DNA of 64,000 nt. Origin: Siphonodentalium dalli. Lineage: Eukaryota; Mollusca; Scaphopoda; Gadilida; Siphonodentaliidae. Below, in pieces: positions 1 through 14,100 of this stretch (position 1 is its first letter; every line of letters starts with the position of its first letter). The notes beneath the pieces are model-generated. The model did not search any database. It was given only the letters and a program-made list of their open reading frames with translations, and had not been told where the DNA came from. Location of the stretch: NCBI GenBank assembly GCA_032622095.1, contig CP136067.1, forward strand, positions 79,198,705-79,262,704, given 5' to 3'. The translations under genes were made by a program, and so were the position numbers.

Positions 1-739
1 ATAGCATTTAAGGTGTACTTACATCACCAATTTTCCATATTCACCATGATCTCAGTTAACCACAGTTGGAACTTGTAAAATCTGAAAGATTAACCTCTTC
101 ACTGCTGAATGGCCATTATGCAGTTGATAATTATCAAAGAGAACAGGAATATCACAAACCCTAAAACTTAGTCCATACAAAATTATTATTATACACAATC
201 CTGGACAGCATACACTGTTTCAAATGTTAAGATACTAATTTCTGAGTTCCTATTATGAATAATGGCCGACTGCTGGTGCGCAGAAGAAGGTCTGTTCTAT
301 GTACGGATGTGGAGTTATAGTACACAGCATGACATTTTACAAGGGGCATGTAGCAGCCAAGAGTTTAAAGTGACTTGTAGTTTTCAGATTTCATATAAAA
401 CCTAGGCTATTAATGATCGCTTTTGTCAAGTTATTTCCATTAAAATGTAATGTTCCAATATTATTTTCTGCACATGAACCCAAATAATACATTTGGTCTT
501 TCCTAACATTTATGTTTATTTTTTAGATCAATTTGATTGTAAATTAAGGAATGGGCTGTCATTTTGTTGTGTGTATTACCAAGTAAATGTATATTGCATG
601 GGCACACATGCACTCCTATTACTTCTCAATCCGAGTGAAGTGGAGCACATAGTTGTGGGTTCATGCTTGCCAGACTAAAATTAAATAATACACTATTCCC
701 ATTCACCAAAGCCTAATGTTGACCATCTGGGTAGCGCCT
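1..739. other. No recognisable feature
   Basis: AT-rich sequence. I searched the minus strand here for the HSDL1 exon that should follow exon 7 and found none with correct phase and splice sites. A candidate segment near 20-85 with flanking AG and GT contains an in-frame stop in the required phase. This is probably intron of the minus-strand gene. Confidence 0.4.
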
Positions 740-1365
740 GCAATTGTTCCGACTTGTACTTTATAAACTAGAGGTGTGACTGTCCCAATGGGACTAAGGA
801 TGTTTTTAAAATACTAAGATGTTTCACATGTCAGTAAACATTTAGTTAAAATAATAAAATAACAGTTCCCATTGCAGGTGCACAAACCTAACCGTAATCT
901 TAAACCTATCGACCGAAAAATGTAGGAATAAAAGCTCGGACAAAATTATGCATTTTGCAAAAATGTTCTAAGTCGAAAAAGGGGAATAACTCCACAAAAA
1001 AAGATGGACAGACATCATAATCGCAGGTGCACAGGTTCTCATGGTACTAAATATCAGTGCCAAGATTAAAAAACATTGACCTAAAAATGTAGAAATAAAA
1101 GATCGGACAAAATTAGGCATGTTGCAAAAATATTTCTAAGTAAAAAAAGGGGGATAACTCCACCAAAAAAATGCCAGACAGACATCATAATCGCAGGTGC
1201 ACAGGTTCCCATGGTGGTTGATGCCTGTGCCAAGTTTCACGGAAATTGATAAAAAAACGACTGAGAAAAACTCCGGACAAATTTGTGTCCACGGACGGAC
1301 GACTGACGACGGACGGACAAGCTGACTCCAGTATACCCCCCTAACTTCGTTGCGGGGGGTATAAT
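740..1365 (+). repeat. Dispersed repeat ending in a C/G hairpin
   Basis: Internally repetitive sequence: blocks beginning near 880, 1020 and 1190 share a GCAGGTGCACA motif followed by an A-rich stretch and a short 'gggataactcca'-like phrase. It ends in GGACGGACG-type repeats and a perfect 10-bp stem (TATACCCCCC at 1332-1341, GGGGGGTATA at 1354-1363) with a 12-nt loop. This layout is typical of dispersed repeats in molluscan introns and UTRs. I do not recognise the transposition mechanism. Confidence 0.7.
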
Positions 1366-1496
1366 AAGTTCAGTTGCTTGAACAAATAATTTTGCAATTG
1401 ATGATTTCACTTAACATGCAATAGTTTTCCATCTGTATCAAGCAAAATTTATGAAAGATATTAATGGAGAATGATAGAACAAACACCTAACATATA

Positions 1497-1872
1497 CCCC
1501 GCTGGACAAAACAAGTGTCCATTGGCACCGCGGTGTATTTGCCGTTTGGTCGCGGTGTCAAGAGTTTGTAACTGCAGTTGAGCACCGCGGCCGAACGGCA
1601 AGTACACTGCAGCCGAGCGGCAAGTACACCATGGCCGAAAGGCAACTACAACGCGGCCGAATGGCATGTACATCGTGGTTAGATTTCGGGTTTGTATCAT
1701 CTTTTTTCAGTTTAATGAACGTACACCGCGGCAACTACACCATGGCCGAATGGCAAGTACACCGCAGCCCAACTGTTGTTAGCTGGTGGAGCCGCAGTGT
1801 AGTTGCATTTCGGCCGCGGTGGCAACGCTAACCGCACCGCGGTTAAGTGGACACTTGTTTTGTCCAGCAGGG
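1497..1872. mobile_element. MITE with about 35-bp TIRs, TA target duplication
   Basis: The termini are inverted repeats: CCCCGCTGGACAAAACAAG at the left and the complement of CCCTGCTGGACAAAACAAG at the right, continuing as GTGTCCA and CCGCGGTG. TA flanks both ends (1495-1496, 1873-1874), as in Tc1/mariner-type insertions. The interior carries four imperfect ~22-bp direct repeats of the form CCGAACGGCAAGTACAC (about 1585-1670), which explain its unusual GC content. No transposase is encoded. Confidence 0.8.
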
Positions 1873-2076
1873 TACCTTTTGTAAATTTGTACCTTTGGTA
1901 TATTTATATGTTTCTGAACCAAACTTATCTGCTCAAATTTGAATCGGATATTCGGACCAAATCGAATAATGAATCGAACATCAATTAATCACATGACCCT
2001 AGGTTAGAATACAGCAATTTAAAACCGCTATATTTGGAGAAATGTTTTTGTTATTGGGGAAAGTCAAAATATATAC

Positions 2077-2158
2077 CTTTGAAGCAGCATATATTGTCAT
2101 CTGTGGAGTAATCTGCGTACAAGCACCAGATGCAACCATAACAACAGCACCTTTACCC
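2077..2158 (-). CDS. HSDL1: HSDL1-like exon 7 (active-site Ser and Tyr-Lys)
   Basis: 82 bp with acceptor ...GTTTTCAG and donor GTATAT. It encodes GKGAVVMVASGAC and then TQITPQMTIYAASK. It contains the SDR catalytic Ser (VASG) and the YxxxK pair. Its first base completes the Arg codon split from exon 6, and it ends in phase 0. The tyrosine differs from vertebrate HSDL1, which has Phe at this place. Confidence 0.9.
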
Positions 2159-5100
2159 CTGAAAACAGATGCCGTAGAAAGCTTGTTTAGGAAAGATTCC
2201 ATAATATATACCTTGCTCAGATTTAAATTGCAAGATGAATTAAAATATTGTTATTAAAGCTGCCATTTTCGGGAGGAAAACACCACTATATGTAATTGCA
2301 TAGTGTAATAAATACTCTCCTTATGTCTGTATTTAGGCCACGTATCGTGTTATAGAGTGTTTTGAGTTAGAGAAATTGTGTATTTTACTTCACAAAGAGG
2401 GCGTGATATAAAATTTGGCCAACTTTCGACAATGGGGTCGGCAGAGGTCAACTACGGCATAGTCCTACTATAGGTATAAACATTTAACCCACGACGCTCC
2501 ATTGAAATATTTACACCCATAGTAGAAATTTATACCAACAGTAAAACTGAAATTTACAAAATAGGTGTTATACACACAATAGCATAGTCAATTATGTTAT
2601 AAATTACAATATTGAACTTATCGTTTACAATCAAAAGCTCTGCATTGTAACGTAATGCACCCATGTCAATGGTATAATGCAGATAACTGTAGTGGCAAAG
2701 CAATTTAAGGATGCAATGGTTTCAGCTAAACACTACGTAACCCTTTCTATACTAAATATTCATTGATGAGTAGTTCCCTTAGGAAATGTTCCTATATACA
2801 CAGCATTGGGCAAGGCATGATAGCTGCCTTTATGCACAGACGAAAAACGTAATATGTCGTGTCATGAGGTAAACAACAGTAGGGATAAGGTCAAGGCCAT
2901 AGCAATAAAGGCCAGAACGCTGAGAGCCACTCGAAGACACAAAGATATAGTTCAGTGTGGGTCAGCCAATCAGAAAATTAGAGAAATGGAAAAAATTGAG
3001 AACAAAATGAATTAATCCTAACTCTATCTTTTGCGTAGAGAATTTCGTACAGGGAAGTCGGGTTTTTTTTTTCGGAAACAAAAATTTTGAACTTGACAAT
3101 TTATCAACCCCTGTATACTTCCATTATTTTACACACATGTTTGTCTTTTCCTACCCACCCTCCCTAATTTCTGGAGACAGGGTTTTTACCAACTTTTTCT
3201 CAACCCAGGTCTCCAGGTCTCAACATTTGTGGTTTCAGCTCGTTGTTTCACAACAAGCTTCAACCTCGTATATACATGCTGGACCTTTTAAAGCCCTCAC
3301 CTTTGTTTCTCAATATTACCCATATCTAAAAGTGTTTATTCATTTATAATTTTATACAGATTATCTATATTTATTAATGTGACAATATATATTAATAGAA
3401 AATAAATACACGGCTCTCAGACAGTGCCCATACCTGAGAGTCCATTTGAAACGATAAACTGTTTTGCGGTAATCTGTTCAACAAATCAAGCGGAGTCCTA
3501 TAGAAAAAGCTACCCCAATATCCTTATAACTTATTATCTGAAATTTCCAACCAGTGAATATTAATCATTCTGCTCTTGTATCATCTGTTTTCCTCTCTGT
3601 CATCTGATTTTATTACCTGAAAATCCTCCAAATGAATAATCAACCCTCCCAATGTAACCATATATGGATGAATAGGAGAATCAATTCAGTACAGAAAGGG
3701 TTTTAATCTAACTTAATCAGATGTAGCACAGAGCAGAGAAGATAAAACCCACTCCAACCAACCCAAAACAACTACAGTAATGCCATAATTAATTGACTCC
3801 TTAACCACAGCAGGATTTAGTCATAAATATGGCTTGTTGCCATTCATCGGAAAGCTCTCACTGAGCAGAATTATGGTTAACTTTCCAGGATTTAGTCGGA
3901 AATATGGCTTGTTGCCATTCATCGGAAAGCTCTCAGTGAGAGCTATCCAATGAATGACAAAAAGCCATATTTCTGCTGAGGTTAAGGAGTCGATTATCTA
4001 GGGCATTTATATATGACAAGACAGACACAAGTCAGTCTTTGCATGATCAAAGACATCACTACACCATTTGGACTTGAGATTTGTTCTTTTTTGGCTGAGA
4101 TACTCACCTGTCAACCATCTGTGGAAGGATCATATGAGTCATCTAAAATAGAATAAGTGTTGAGATGAGTGGAGGTCATAGTATGCTCCAATTGTTGTCA
4201 GTAATAATAACAAAAATTATAATTTTACCCCAAATTTTAAGTCTAGGCTGATACAGTATAGCTTATAACCAGGAACATTTGACAGTATCAATTTTATTTT
4301 GACTATTGTCAAGAGTTTTTCAGACAAATTTGTCAATGATTCAAATTCTGATGGTCATATTACATATTTCAACAGCAAAAGATTAACCTAAATTAAATTT
4401 ACTTTACTTTTGTGGCAGCTGCAACATTCACCAGAATAATCTGCCAGATTCTCTGAAATAAGAATGGTAAAGTGAATATAAAAAGAATCATGAAAGCTTT
4501 ATACAATTATAAGAAGAAAATATCATACTCACAAATGTGTTACATAGAGAGTAATCAATTGGTTACTAAATAATTCACGGAACTAATTGATTAATCTATA
4601 TATTACACTTTTGCATCAATTTGGTTTGCCAATTATCGACGTAACATCACGAGAAATGACATAATTCACTTGTGACATTACCATTTTTTAATTACAAACA
4701 TTTTCAATGGAAATCACGAATAGGGGTGTAATAAACAACTTAAATCATATTTCTGAAAAAATAGAATCTTAATGTCATAAATACATGTGTTCTCAGGAAA
4801 TTATATAAGGCAAATTGAATGATGGAGGGTTTTTTTCATTTTTGTTTAAATTATAGAAATTAAATGATATGAATATAATTTTATAAATATATTTCGACAA
4901 ATTTCCAACCAATTTATGGAACATCTCCTTCGAGTCCAGTTCTCATTAACCATTACATCTTCATCACAAACCTATCTAAATTACTAATTGTGGATAGGGG
5001 AATTTATTTGCAAATAAAGTGAATTGTTAAATATGGTAAGAAAAGTGGTCAAAATATTTAGGACATGGATTTTTGTTGCCACCAACATGATAGCATAAAT

Positions 5101-8100
5101 CTAATGTCCAGGGGCTTTGAATTAATCTCACCTCTTCCGGAACATCTAGGAAGTATTGTGGATACTCATAATTAACTCCAACATTGTTCACTGGAAATGG
5201 ATAATATATATACTATATATTACAATGGAATAAATCTTTCTTGATTTCAGAGGACTAACAAGAGCATTGCTAGGGCGTGGCAAAATATGTCTGTGGTAAT
5301 TTGACCTTATTTTGGGCTAGTAAACTCACATACCAAATTTCATTCCATTCAGTTCAGACTTCTATAGTTATCATCCAGAAACGAAAATTGTGTGTATATT
5401 CCAACAAAAATAGCAGTCAGAACCCAAATTTGAACTTGAATTGTATTTTGTGCTGGTAAACCCACATACAAAATTTCATTCCATTCAGTTGAGATTATCT
5501 AAAGTTATCATCCAGAAACCAAAAGTGAACAGACAGACAGCCAGACATAATACGTCCCGTTTAAAAAAAATGTGAATAAGATGTCCTGAATGGAAAAATT
5601 TGAATAATAGTTATTATGCACTAACATAAAATTTCCACACCAACCTACCAAGTATTCCAATTTCTTTGTCTCGTATAGCTTCCCATATTTCTTCATAGAT
5701 ATGCTTCCCTTCGCTGAAATCAATGGGAACTGTACATGTCTGCACACTATATTTTTTTTCTGAAAAAAAAACAACAAAGATACAAAATGTCCCAAACATA
5801 ACCTGCATAATATTATATAGTATGTGATAGAAGATCCCACACTGAACAAAATGTGCAGGTATGTTGATGGGAAATTTGTTGAAAATATTGAAAGCAAAAG
5901 CCACTTTTCTAGCCAAACAGTCGTCAAATTAGGTCTCTCTTTTACTAGATACCACCCATAAAGTGAATTTGGTGTTTTGGGTAGTTGAAAATGGAAAAGA
6001 ACTAATGCAGCAGGGTCCATAAAACATTACATTTTCTTAGCTACAGTGATGCCCTAAGTAATCGACTCCTTAACCACAGCAGAATTATGGGAAATTTTTC
6101 AGGATTTAGTCAGAAATATGGCTTGTTGCCATTCATCAGAAAGCTCTCAGTGAGAATTAAGGAGTCGATTACTTAGGGCATTACTGTAGTATGAATGAGC
6201 CAATGATTTCCATTTCTTGATGAAAAACATTTTGCTTATATATATATATATGTTATTATTAGCGAGTTCTTTGTCACGGTCATTTGAGTTTCAATGCTGC
6301 ACATAAAGTGATAGGGATTTGGAATTGGTAGATGTGTCCCATTGGCTGGTAATCTTTCACTACGGTTTTCTAACTCAGAAGTATATGCATTTATGAAATA
6401 GCAGTCAGCAATGCATTAACCTATTTATTGCAAGATTTCATCGGCGAATCTCATTGATAAAGTTGTCATTTAAGCCACGTTTTATGTTAAATTTCTCGAG
6501 GCGGCACCTAGTACTTGGCTAACTACAGAAGGTCAATCTTTTCACCAGCAACTGTGTTCACTCCAGTTATGACAAGTTTATATGGTTAAAGAGAGTGAGT
6601 AGATGGTGCTAGCTATGTAGATTTGACCCAGGGACGTGGCTAGCAGGATGTCCATCTTGGAATTTCTAACTGCAACCACCCACCCCCCCCCCCCCTTTGA
6701 ACCTCCCAGTGTAATTACATATGCACCCTCATCCCCTCCCTTGGGCTTTGATTTGTCCCAACTGTTCCCTCACAGCAGTCGATGGTAGCCTACTCTGAAT
6801 GGATCAGTAGTCTGGTGGCCACTAGCCAGGGGAGGCACAGAATCAACTGGGCTAACAAGTATGAGAAAATTTGTAAATCTGAACTTGAAAATTGCTGCAA
6901 AATCCTAACATCTAGTGGTCCAACACCATGCAAATTTGTTTTTCTTAAATTAATTATTAGTTTTTGACTGGCCACTGGGGACCGGACACACTGGGCCTAC
7001 CTTGTTCAGCCAGGTGTGAGAACATTTTAAAATCTGAACACAAAAATTGCAAAAACCAAACATATAGACTGGCTGAAAATTGATTGGAAATTATCAACCT
7101 GACACCCCTGTAAGGTGTGATGGTCATTCCAGTCAAAAATTTCACAAAAAAAGTAGTAAAAGATTGGACTAAAAACAACAAATTCCCCACTAATGAATTG
7201 TTGGAAAATCAAACTACATGTACGAGAACAATTTTAATCTATTGTTGGTGTGGAATTTCCAACTAATGTTGTGTCAGGTATGAATTTCCAACTGCTGAAC
7301 ATTTTGACCCAAGTTGGAGGGGTGAGATACTCCACCCCATTGCCACGTCACTGTCTCGACCCTTTGTACATGGGCATCAGTGGCCCATTTGAACCTCAAT
7401 GATAATGTATATTGTAGTGGGAATAATATAGGTCAATAAAGACACAACATACCGATATATAGACCTTATACTCTGCAAAATCTCACCATTGTCAGAGTGA
7501 GATTCAGCAGTTTGCAGTGTTTCACACAGAAGTGAAGCAAACACTCTTTATTCAAACCATATAATGAATAGACTATCATTTAATGCCCTTTATTGTTTCC
7601 AAGTCTAACTTTTCAACCTACCTCAGGGTTTAGATACAGACAAAATCTCATTCTTTCCCAATTTTCCCACCTTGTTCCCCGACCCTTTGATCTATTGAAA
7701 GATTCCAACCCAATATTAACTTAATATGACTAAATATTCCCAACTAATATAAGGACAAATTCAGTCTTATATGTTTGACTGAAAGTACATGTTGGACATC
7801 ATTGGACCTTGGGTCTAAAAACAATACACTTTACACCGATAATTAGTTGTAAAGTTTAACTACTTGTATATTAGAGCTATCATAACCTATTTTCTCAGTC
7901 TGCAAATGCCAACTGTTTTAAATAGTCAACGATCGATCGGTCTATGAAATTATTTGTGAAATCTAATCTTTGAAATGTTACCAAAATGAGTGAAGAAAGA
8001 CAACCAACTCCTTCCCACTGTTGCCTCATTCCTGATGAAGCAACTCTTTATCCATAATGGTAAGTATAAAGACGGCCAATAAAGCGAATGCGGATAACAA

Positions 8101-11100
8101 ATTCTCAATATCATATATCAATTTTGTTGCAGCTGGCTCACCATATATCACCATGTTGATGTGCTGAATTCGACCCGTAAAACAGTTTGCGATTACAAAA
8201 TTTGTACACGTAGGCGTACCTGTTTGAAATCGCAAACTCGCTAGTAGCTGTTTCAATGATACAATATATGATTTACTGGTAAATATATTTTAAACTCTCT
8301 TTATATCTATATACATGTACAGTATGTCTGAATGTGACACTCATTTTTTATGATCAGCCCCTTTAATGGAAAAAAACACAATATTTTCCCAATATTCAAG
8401 CCAAGCGAAATATAACCGGTATATCTGTTAAGGCCAAAGAAAAAAGATAGTATGTTTCCGATAACGGAGTGAAAAAATTAGGGTAGGTAGGTAGGGATTT
8501 TTTTTTTTTTTTTTTTAATTTTGATATTTTTTATATACATGTATATATACAGACACACACACCATGTCTGTTTATAGTGTTCCTACCGGTACTCTCAGGC
8601 TCCAAATAAAAGTGCACGCCCAAATAATAGTACACAGGAAAAATTCCATTGAAAGTTAATAACAGTGCAGACCCAAATAATAGCACAGGGGAAACTGTGA
8701 GCAAAACATCAACTATAGTTAAAAATGTAGGTACATGTAGGTCAAGCATAGGAATCAACATAGTATGTGTCATGTAGAGTTTTATTCGATATTTAAATGT
8801 TCACATGTATGCCATATACTTGAACATGTAAATGCCTAAAATTATAAGCTCAACAATTTGGTATCGGAATAATATAGAAATCTCAATTTTCATACCCTCA
8901 AAATTAATAAACTTGCAGACTCAAATAATCACTGTGCAGGGGGGGGGGGGGGGGGGAGCATTAGCGGTAAAAGAAAAAAAATAAAAAATTCTCAAAATAT
9001 CAATAAAAAGATTAGGGTCGGCGGGTTATTTTTAGGGTCGGTCGATGTACGGAAACATAGTATCTTTTTTCTTTGGCCTAATGCAAATTGGGTTTATATC
9101 ATATTCCAGATGGAATTGAAAAATTCACTATATGATGACATACAAAATAAGGAACAGTCATTAAAACTTTACCAATCTCTTCAGCCGTTCTAAAGAGACG
9201 ATTCTCTTTTTTGCTCACAAGTATAATATTGACACCTCTCCTAGCCAGTTTCTGATGCATAAGCTCGACCAATGCCTTCACTGCTGCCTGTCACAACTGC
9301 AAACAGAAAAGCAACTTGGAATAGTTTCAACAACATGCAATTGCAAAGGTTTGCGATTGCCAAATTGGTCACAGTGACATACTGATGGTCAGTAAAATAA
9401 TAACAAGAGCATTGCTAGGGCGTGGCAAAATACGCCATTTAGCCATTTCGAATTGTACTACCGCAAAATAAAATAATAATTTGAGCTTACATTTGAAGAA
9501 AATCTGATATACCCCTAATTTCAATGCCAAATGCGGTCAAATTCTAAGTTGAAAAATGGCCGTAACTCATGTAAAAATAATTAGACAGAACCTATATTCG
9601 AACTTGGCCTGTAGTTTTAGCTGGGAAATACACATACCAGCTTTGGTTCAGATTAAATAATCAAAATTGGAGTTATCGGTCGGAAACCGAAATGTTATGA
9701 CATTGGTCAAATTCTAAGTCGAAAAAGGGCCGTAACTCATGTAAAAACAACTGGACGGAACCCAAATTCGAACTTGGCCTGTATCTTTAGCTGAGAAATA
9801 CACATACCAACTTTGGTTCAGATTAAATAATCCAAACTGGAGTTATCGGTCGGAAACCAAAAATGTTAACAGACGGTCAAATTCTAAGTCGAATAAAAGG
9901 TCGGTAGACCTCATGTCCGCCTCTAAGTGTCGGCTTGATACGACCGTTGTTTGCGCATAAAAACCTTTCTTTAGTGCTAGTAAACCTACATACCAAAATT
10001 AATTTCATTCAGTACACATTTACTAAAGTTATCATCCGGAAACCTCAAATTGGCAAAAATTATAAGTAAAAAAGGGACATAACTCTGTTGAAAATTGGCG
10101 GGCGGAACCCGAATTCGAACTTGACCTGTGTTTTGCTGGGAGAAAGACACATACCAACTTTGGTTCAGATCAAATAATCCAAACTGGAGTTATCAGTCGT
10201 CAACCAAAAATGTTAACAGATGGTCAAATTCTAAGTCGAAAAAGGGCTGTAACTCATGTAAAAATAATTGGACTTAACCCATATTCGAACTTGGCCTGTA
10301 TCTTTAGCTGGGAAATACACATACCAACTTTGGTTCAGATCAAATAATCCAAACTGGAGTTATCGGTCGGAAACCAAAAATGTTAACAGATGGTCAAATT
10401 CTAAGTCGAAAAGGGGGCATAACTCTGGTGAAAATTGGCGGACGGAACCAGAATTCGAACTTGACCTGTCTATTCTGCTAGTAAACCCACATACCAAATT
10501 TAATTTAATTTGGTTCACTCTAACTGAAGTTATCATCCGGAAACCTCGGACGCACGCACGCACAGGCTGATTATAATAGTCCTCCGAACCGGACAAAAAG
10601 GGCCGTAACTCATGTAAAAATAATTGGACAGAACCCCCATATTTATAACTTGGCCTGTATCTTTAGCTGGGAAATACACATACCAACTTTGGTTCAGATC
10701 AAATAATCCAAACTGGAGTTATCGATCGGACACCAAAAATGTTAACAGACGGACGGACAGACGGCTCGACAAACAGACAGACGGACGGACAGACTGATTA
10801 CATAATACGACCTTTTTCAAAAAAGAGCGTATAAAACAAAATTTACATACGGTATGAATCGGAAATGCTGTGGTCGAGTTGTGACATAGAAAAATGTGTG
10901 CTTGAACCGAATTTGATCAAAAATTGTATTACGTTTTTCAGAGTTATCTATCTGGATTTGTTAGTTATCATGCTTATACAGTGACAAATTTGGAGAGATA
11001 GACAGATGGATGGATGGTTACAGTCATTCTTCAAACTATAGGTTGAGTTTGATACATCACACAGGTATGTGGATTTTGCAAGTAAGACACAACTTGATTT

Positions 11101-14100
11101 GATCATAAATGTGGTTTTTGAGAGATGTTCTGAGCAATATTTAAATAGGACACTAAAACCCCACATAATGTTCAACTGGGGCCCTGCTGATATTCAAGAT
11201 TCAGATCGATATCCCTGGTGTGATTCTGTATCGACACCGAATTGGACCTCTGACTCGATTATTTTCGAATATCCAATTTATCCTGAAAAGTGTCACAATA
11301 TTGCAAATTTTACACATGGTGATGATGAACCAGGCCTGATGAATCTGCGATAAAATAATTAACTTTGAGAACATGCACTATGCACAGGTGGCTAGCCTGT
11401 TCAATTCCATATATGATTATGCAGAAACTGGAAAAGTACGAATTTGCAGGGCCCTATATTCAACATCAAATTAAAGATATGAACAGGACAGAATATCAGG
11501 CACTCGCTCAGTATTTGGTGTTGATTGCTTAAAGACATATTATGGACTTGTTCGGTATGTGTTCAAACTGATAAATTAGTATTCATGCCAACTGGGGGAA
11601 TGTAACATTCTACTGATATAGCCGATAAACATACGAAAATGATTTCGCCATCGAGAGTCAGTGAGTCACTGCATTTCATTAATATATAAGAAATTTTTAG
11701 AATGATGATGTGTGTTGTCAATTTGGATATAATATTTGTAAAATATAACTACTATGAGGAATATTATTCACCATTTCTATTTAATCACCCTGCTGGAGTG
11801 TTTCACATCACTTTAAGAATGTACATGAAATTGTTCATATTTATTTTTCGGAAATGGCATATTGCAAATTAGATCTGACATGCCATGAATCTCTACGCCC
11901 GTAGAGATCATATTCTACCAATATAAAACCAGTGAACTTTTTAATGTTCCGACAGGGAACTTTATAACATTGAAGAAAGAAGGCAGAAAATATATTTCTT
12001 GCGACTTTTGTTATGCCGATATCACAATAAACATGGGTGTATTTGAGCACACATGCTGTTATAGCCAGCTGTAGCTGTAGCCAGCTAGTCATTTACAGTA
12101 GAAAGCTACTGCAAGCCACAGCTGATGGTCACTAAATATCACACCGGTACCCCAAGGAGGAATGTGGTTGATAATGTTTCCATATCTGTCCACCAATGGT
12201 CACGCTCACTCAATCAAGCACATTTGAAGTAATGAACACTCGTACTGAGTCCATGCCTCCACAAGTTTGATATATAAAAGAGTAGGATATGTGATCATAT
12301 AATTATGTGTCTCTTTCCGCAAACGGTAAAACAATTTGACAAGTAAGTGTCCATATTACACGGCCAGGGTAATATGGACACCTGACCCAAACAAATGTCA
12401 AAGGTTGTTTAACGAATATTTGTGTTACTTCAAATGTAATTACGTCAGTGAGCTTGACTATTTGTGGATAGATATGGCAACATTATGTTGATATATCAAT
12501 CAACCATATTCCAAGCTCAGGTTATGGGTTACTGGTATGATATTTAGTGACCACCAGATGTGGGTTGCTGTATCTTACTACTGCGCATGCCTAGCCGGCT
12601 GTAGCCTTGGCTGGCATACAGCTTTCTACTGCGCATGACTAGTCCAACAAATTAGACTATTCGGCTTAAGATATATTTTACTATTTGGACATTTACGATT
12701 ATCTTAACCATTCTAGTCTAATAAAAGAGCTGAAGGATTAAGAGGTCATAAACGTCCAAATATTAAAATTCCTCTTAATCCGAAAGTCTAATTTGTTGGA
12801 CTAGCGCATGACTAGCCAGCTACCGTACAGCTGGCTATAGCCTGCGCGCTCAAATACATCCCTATAGTTAATTACCATATATATAAGTTCCATAATTATA
12901 AGTGACGCTGAAGACGTTGTCTTTGTAGGTTTTTCAAGTTATCGATCTATTCTGGAAACGCGCTAACCTACAAGATATAACCATAGATATCTATGGTTAT
13001 CTCATAGGTTGACGTGTTTCAGGATAGATAACTCTTGAAAAACCTATGAAGATAACACCTTTCGCGTAAATGACGCAAGGCAAATTCGCTCAAAAAGTCA
13101 TTTAAATAATGCAAATTCGACTTGGGACCTTCACCTGCAGTGAAGTACATTATTAAGCAATGGGTAGGCCTAATAACTAAGATATACCGGTATATTACAT
13201 GCACTGTTTTTTCATGTTATACACTTCCCTGTCACAACAAAGTTCCCAGGTTTTATACTGGTGGAATATGATCTCTAAAGTATAGATTCATGGCATGATC
13301 TAGTTGCATTCGGAAGTTTGAAAATATGCCACAATTTTCACCCATGCAGCCCTTTTAATTCAGATTGTTTGGCTTCGGCAATCTGCTACGGCAACCCTTT
13401 AACGTGGCCCAGCTTGCTTCAGCAAATGGCTTCGGCATTGCCGATTGCCGTAGCCAATTGTGAGGGCTGCCCATGCAATGATGCATGCATTAGGGATGTC
13501 TATCTATCTATCTATCTATCTACTTGATACTCCATCGCCCTCAATGTGCTGAGGATTATGTGGAGGTCCAGGTGCTACCCACGGCCGAGTAACTTAATAA
13601 CCCTGTGGTGGCTCCAGTAGCGTTCTTTAACGTGCACACACCGAGGCGTGTACACGGGTCAGCCATTAATGTCCGCGCCCGATCAGACAGCGTACTGCAC
13701 CCACAACAACATACCTGGACAAGTGTTGTAATGGGGGGAAGTCGGCATTTTTGCATTCGGATCTTTATTCAGTGATCTCGAATGAGACTTTTCAGCCTGA
13801 CAAACTTGGTATCTGACCGAGTTCTGATTTTTGTCAGAATACCCTGACCAGGTTGCGATCCCCGGTCCGATAGCACGAGAGACCAGTAGTCAGTACGCTA
13901 CCTCTCGGCAGGTTCAGTCATGAACGTAGTGGCGTATCCTTCTAATGTGTACAAGTTATCACTCACTGTGGTGAATTTATCTCGTTTACAATGTTATTCA
14001 CTTATTAAAGTTGAGAAACTATTCTCTATGTCCCTAATTGCAAACACCCAGTAAATCTATACAGAGCGACTTGACCGCTGAAAGCAGCAATCTGCGAAAG

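Larger units (their letters stand above)
2159..4107. other. HSDL1 intron 6 with nested repeats
   Basis: No coding signal. It holds a 960-bp TTTCTATAC-type element (2741-3700) and a fold-back MITE (3775-4009), listed separately. The rest is AT-rich. Confidence 0.6.
11855..13330. mobile_element. Large nested inverted-repeat element
   Basis: The outer arms 11855-12010 and 13180-13330 are imperfect inverted copies, for example CATGCCATGAATCTCTAC with GAGATCATATTC on the left and the complement on the right. Inside lies a second pair of arms (12123-12240 and 12440-12560) built on GGTCACTAAATATCA and CCATATCTGTCCAC, plus two further insertions (12640-12803, 12917-13055). No coding region. Best read as an old fold-back element hit repeatedly by younger MITEs. 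Confidence 0.7.

Noticed and set aside
2042-2257. 71-codon plus-strand frame over HSDL1 exon 7
   Set aside because: Antisense shadow of the minus-strand exon.
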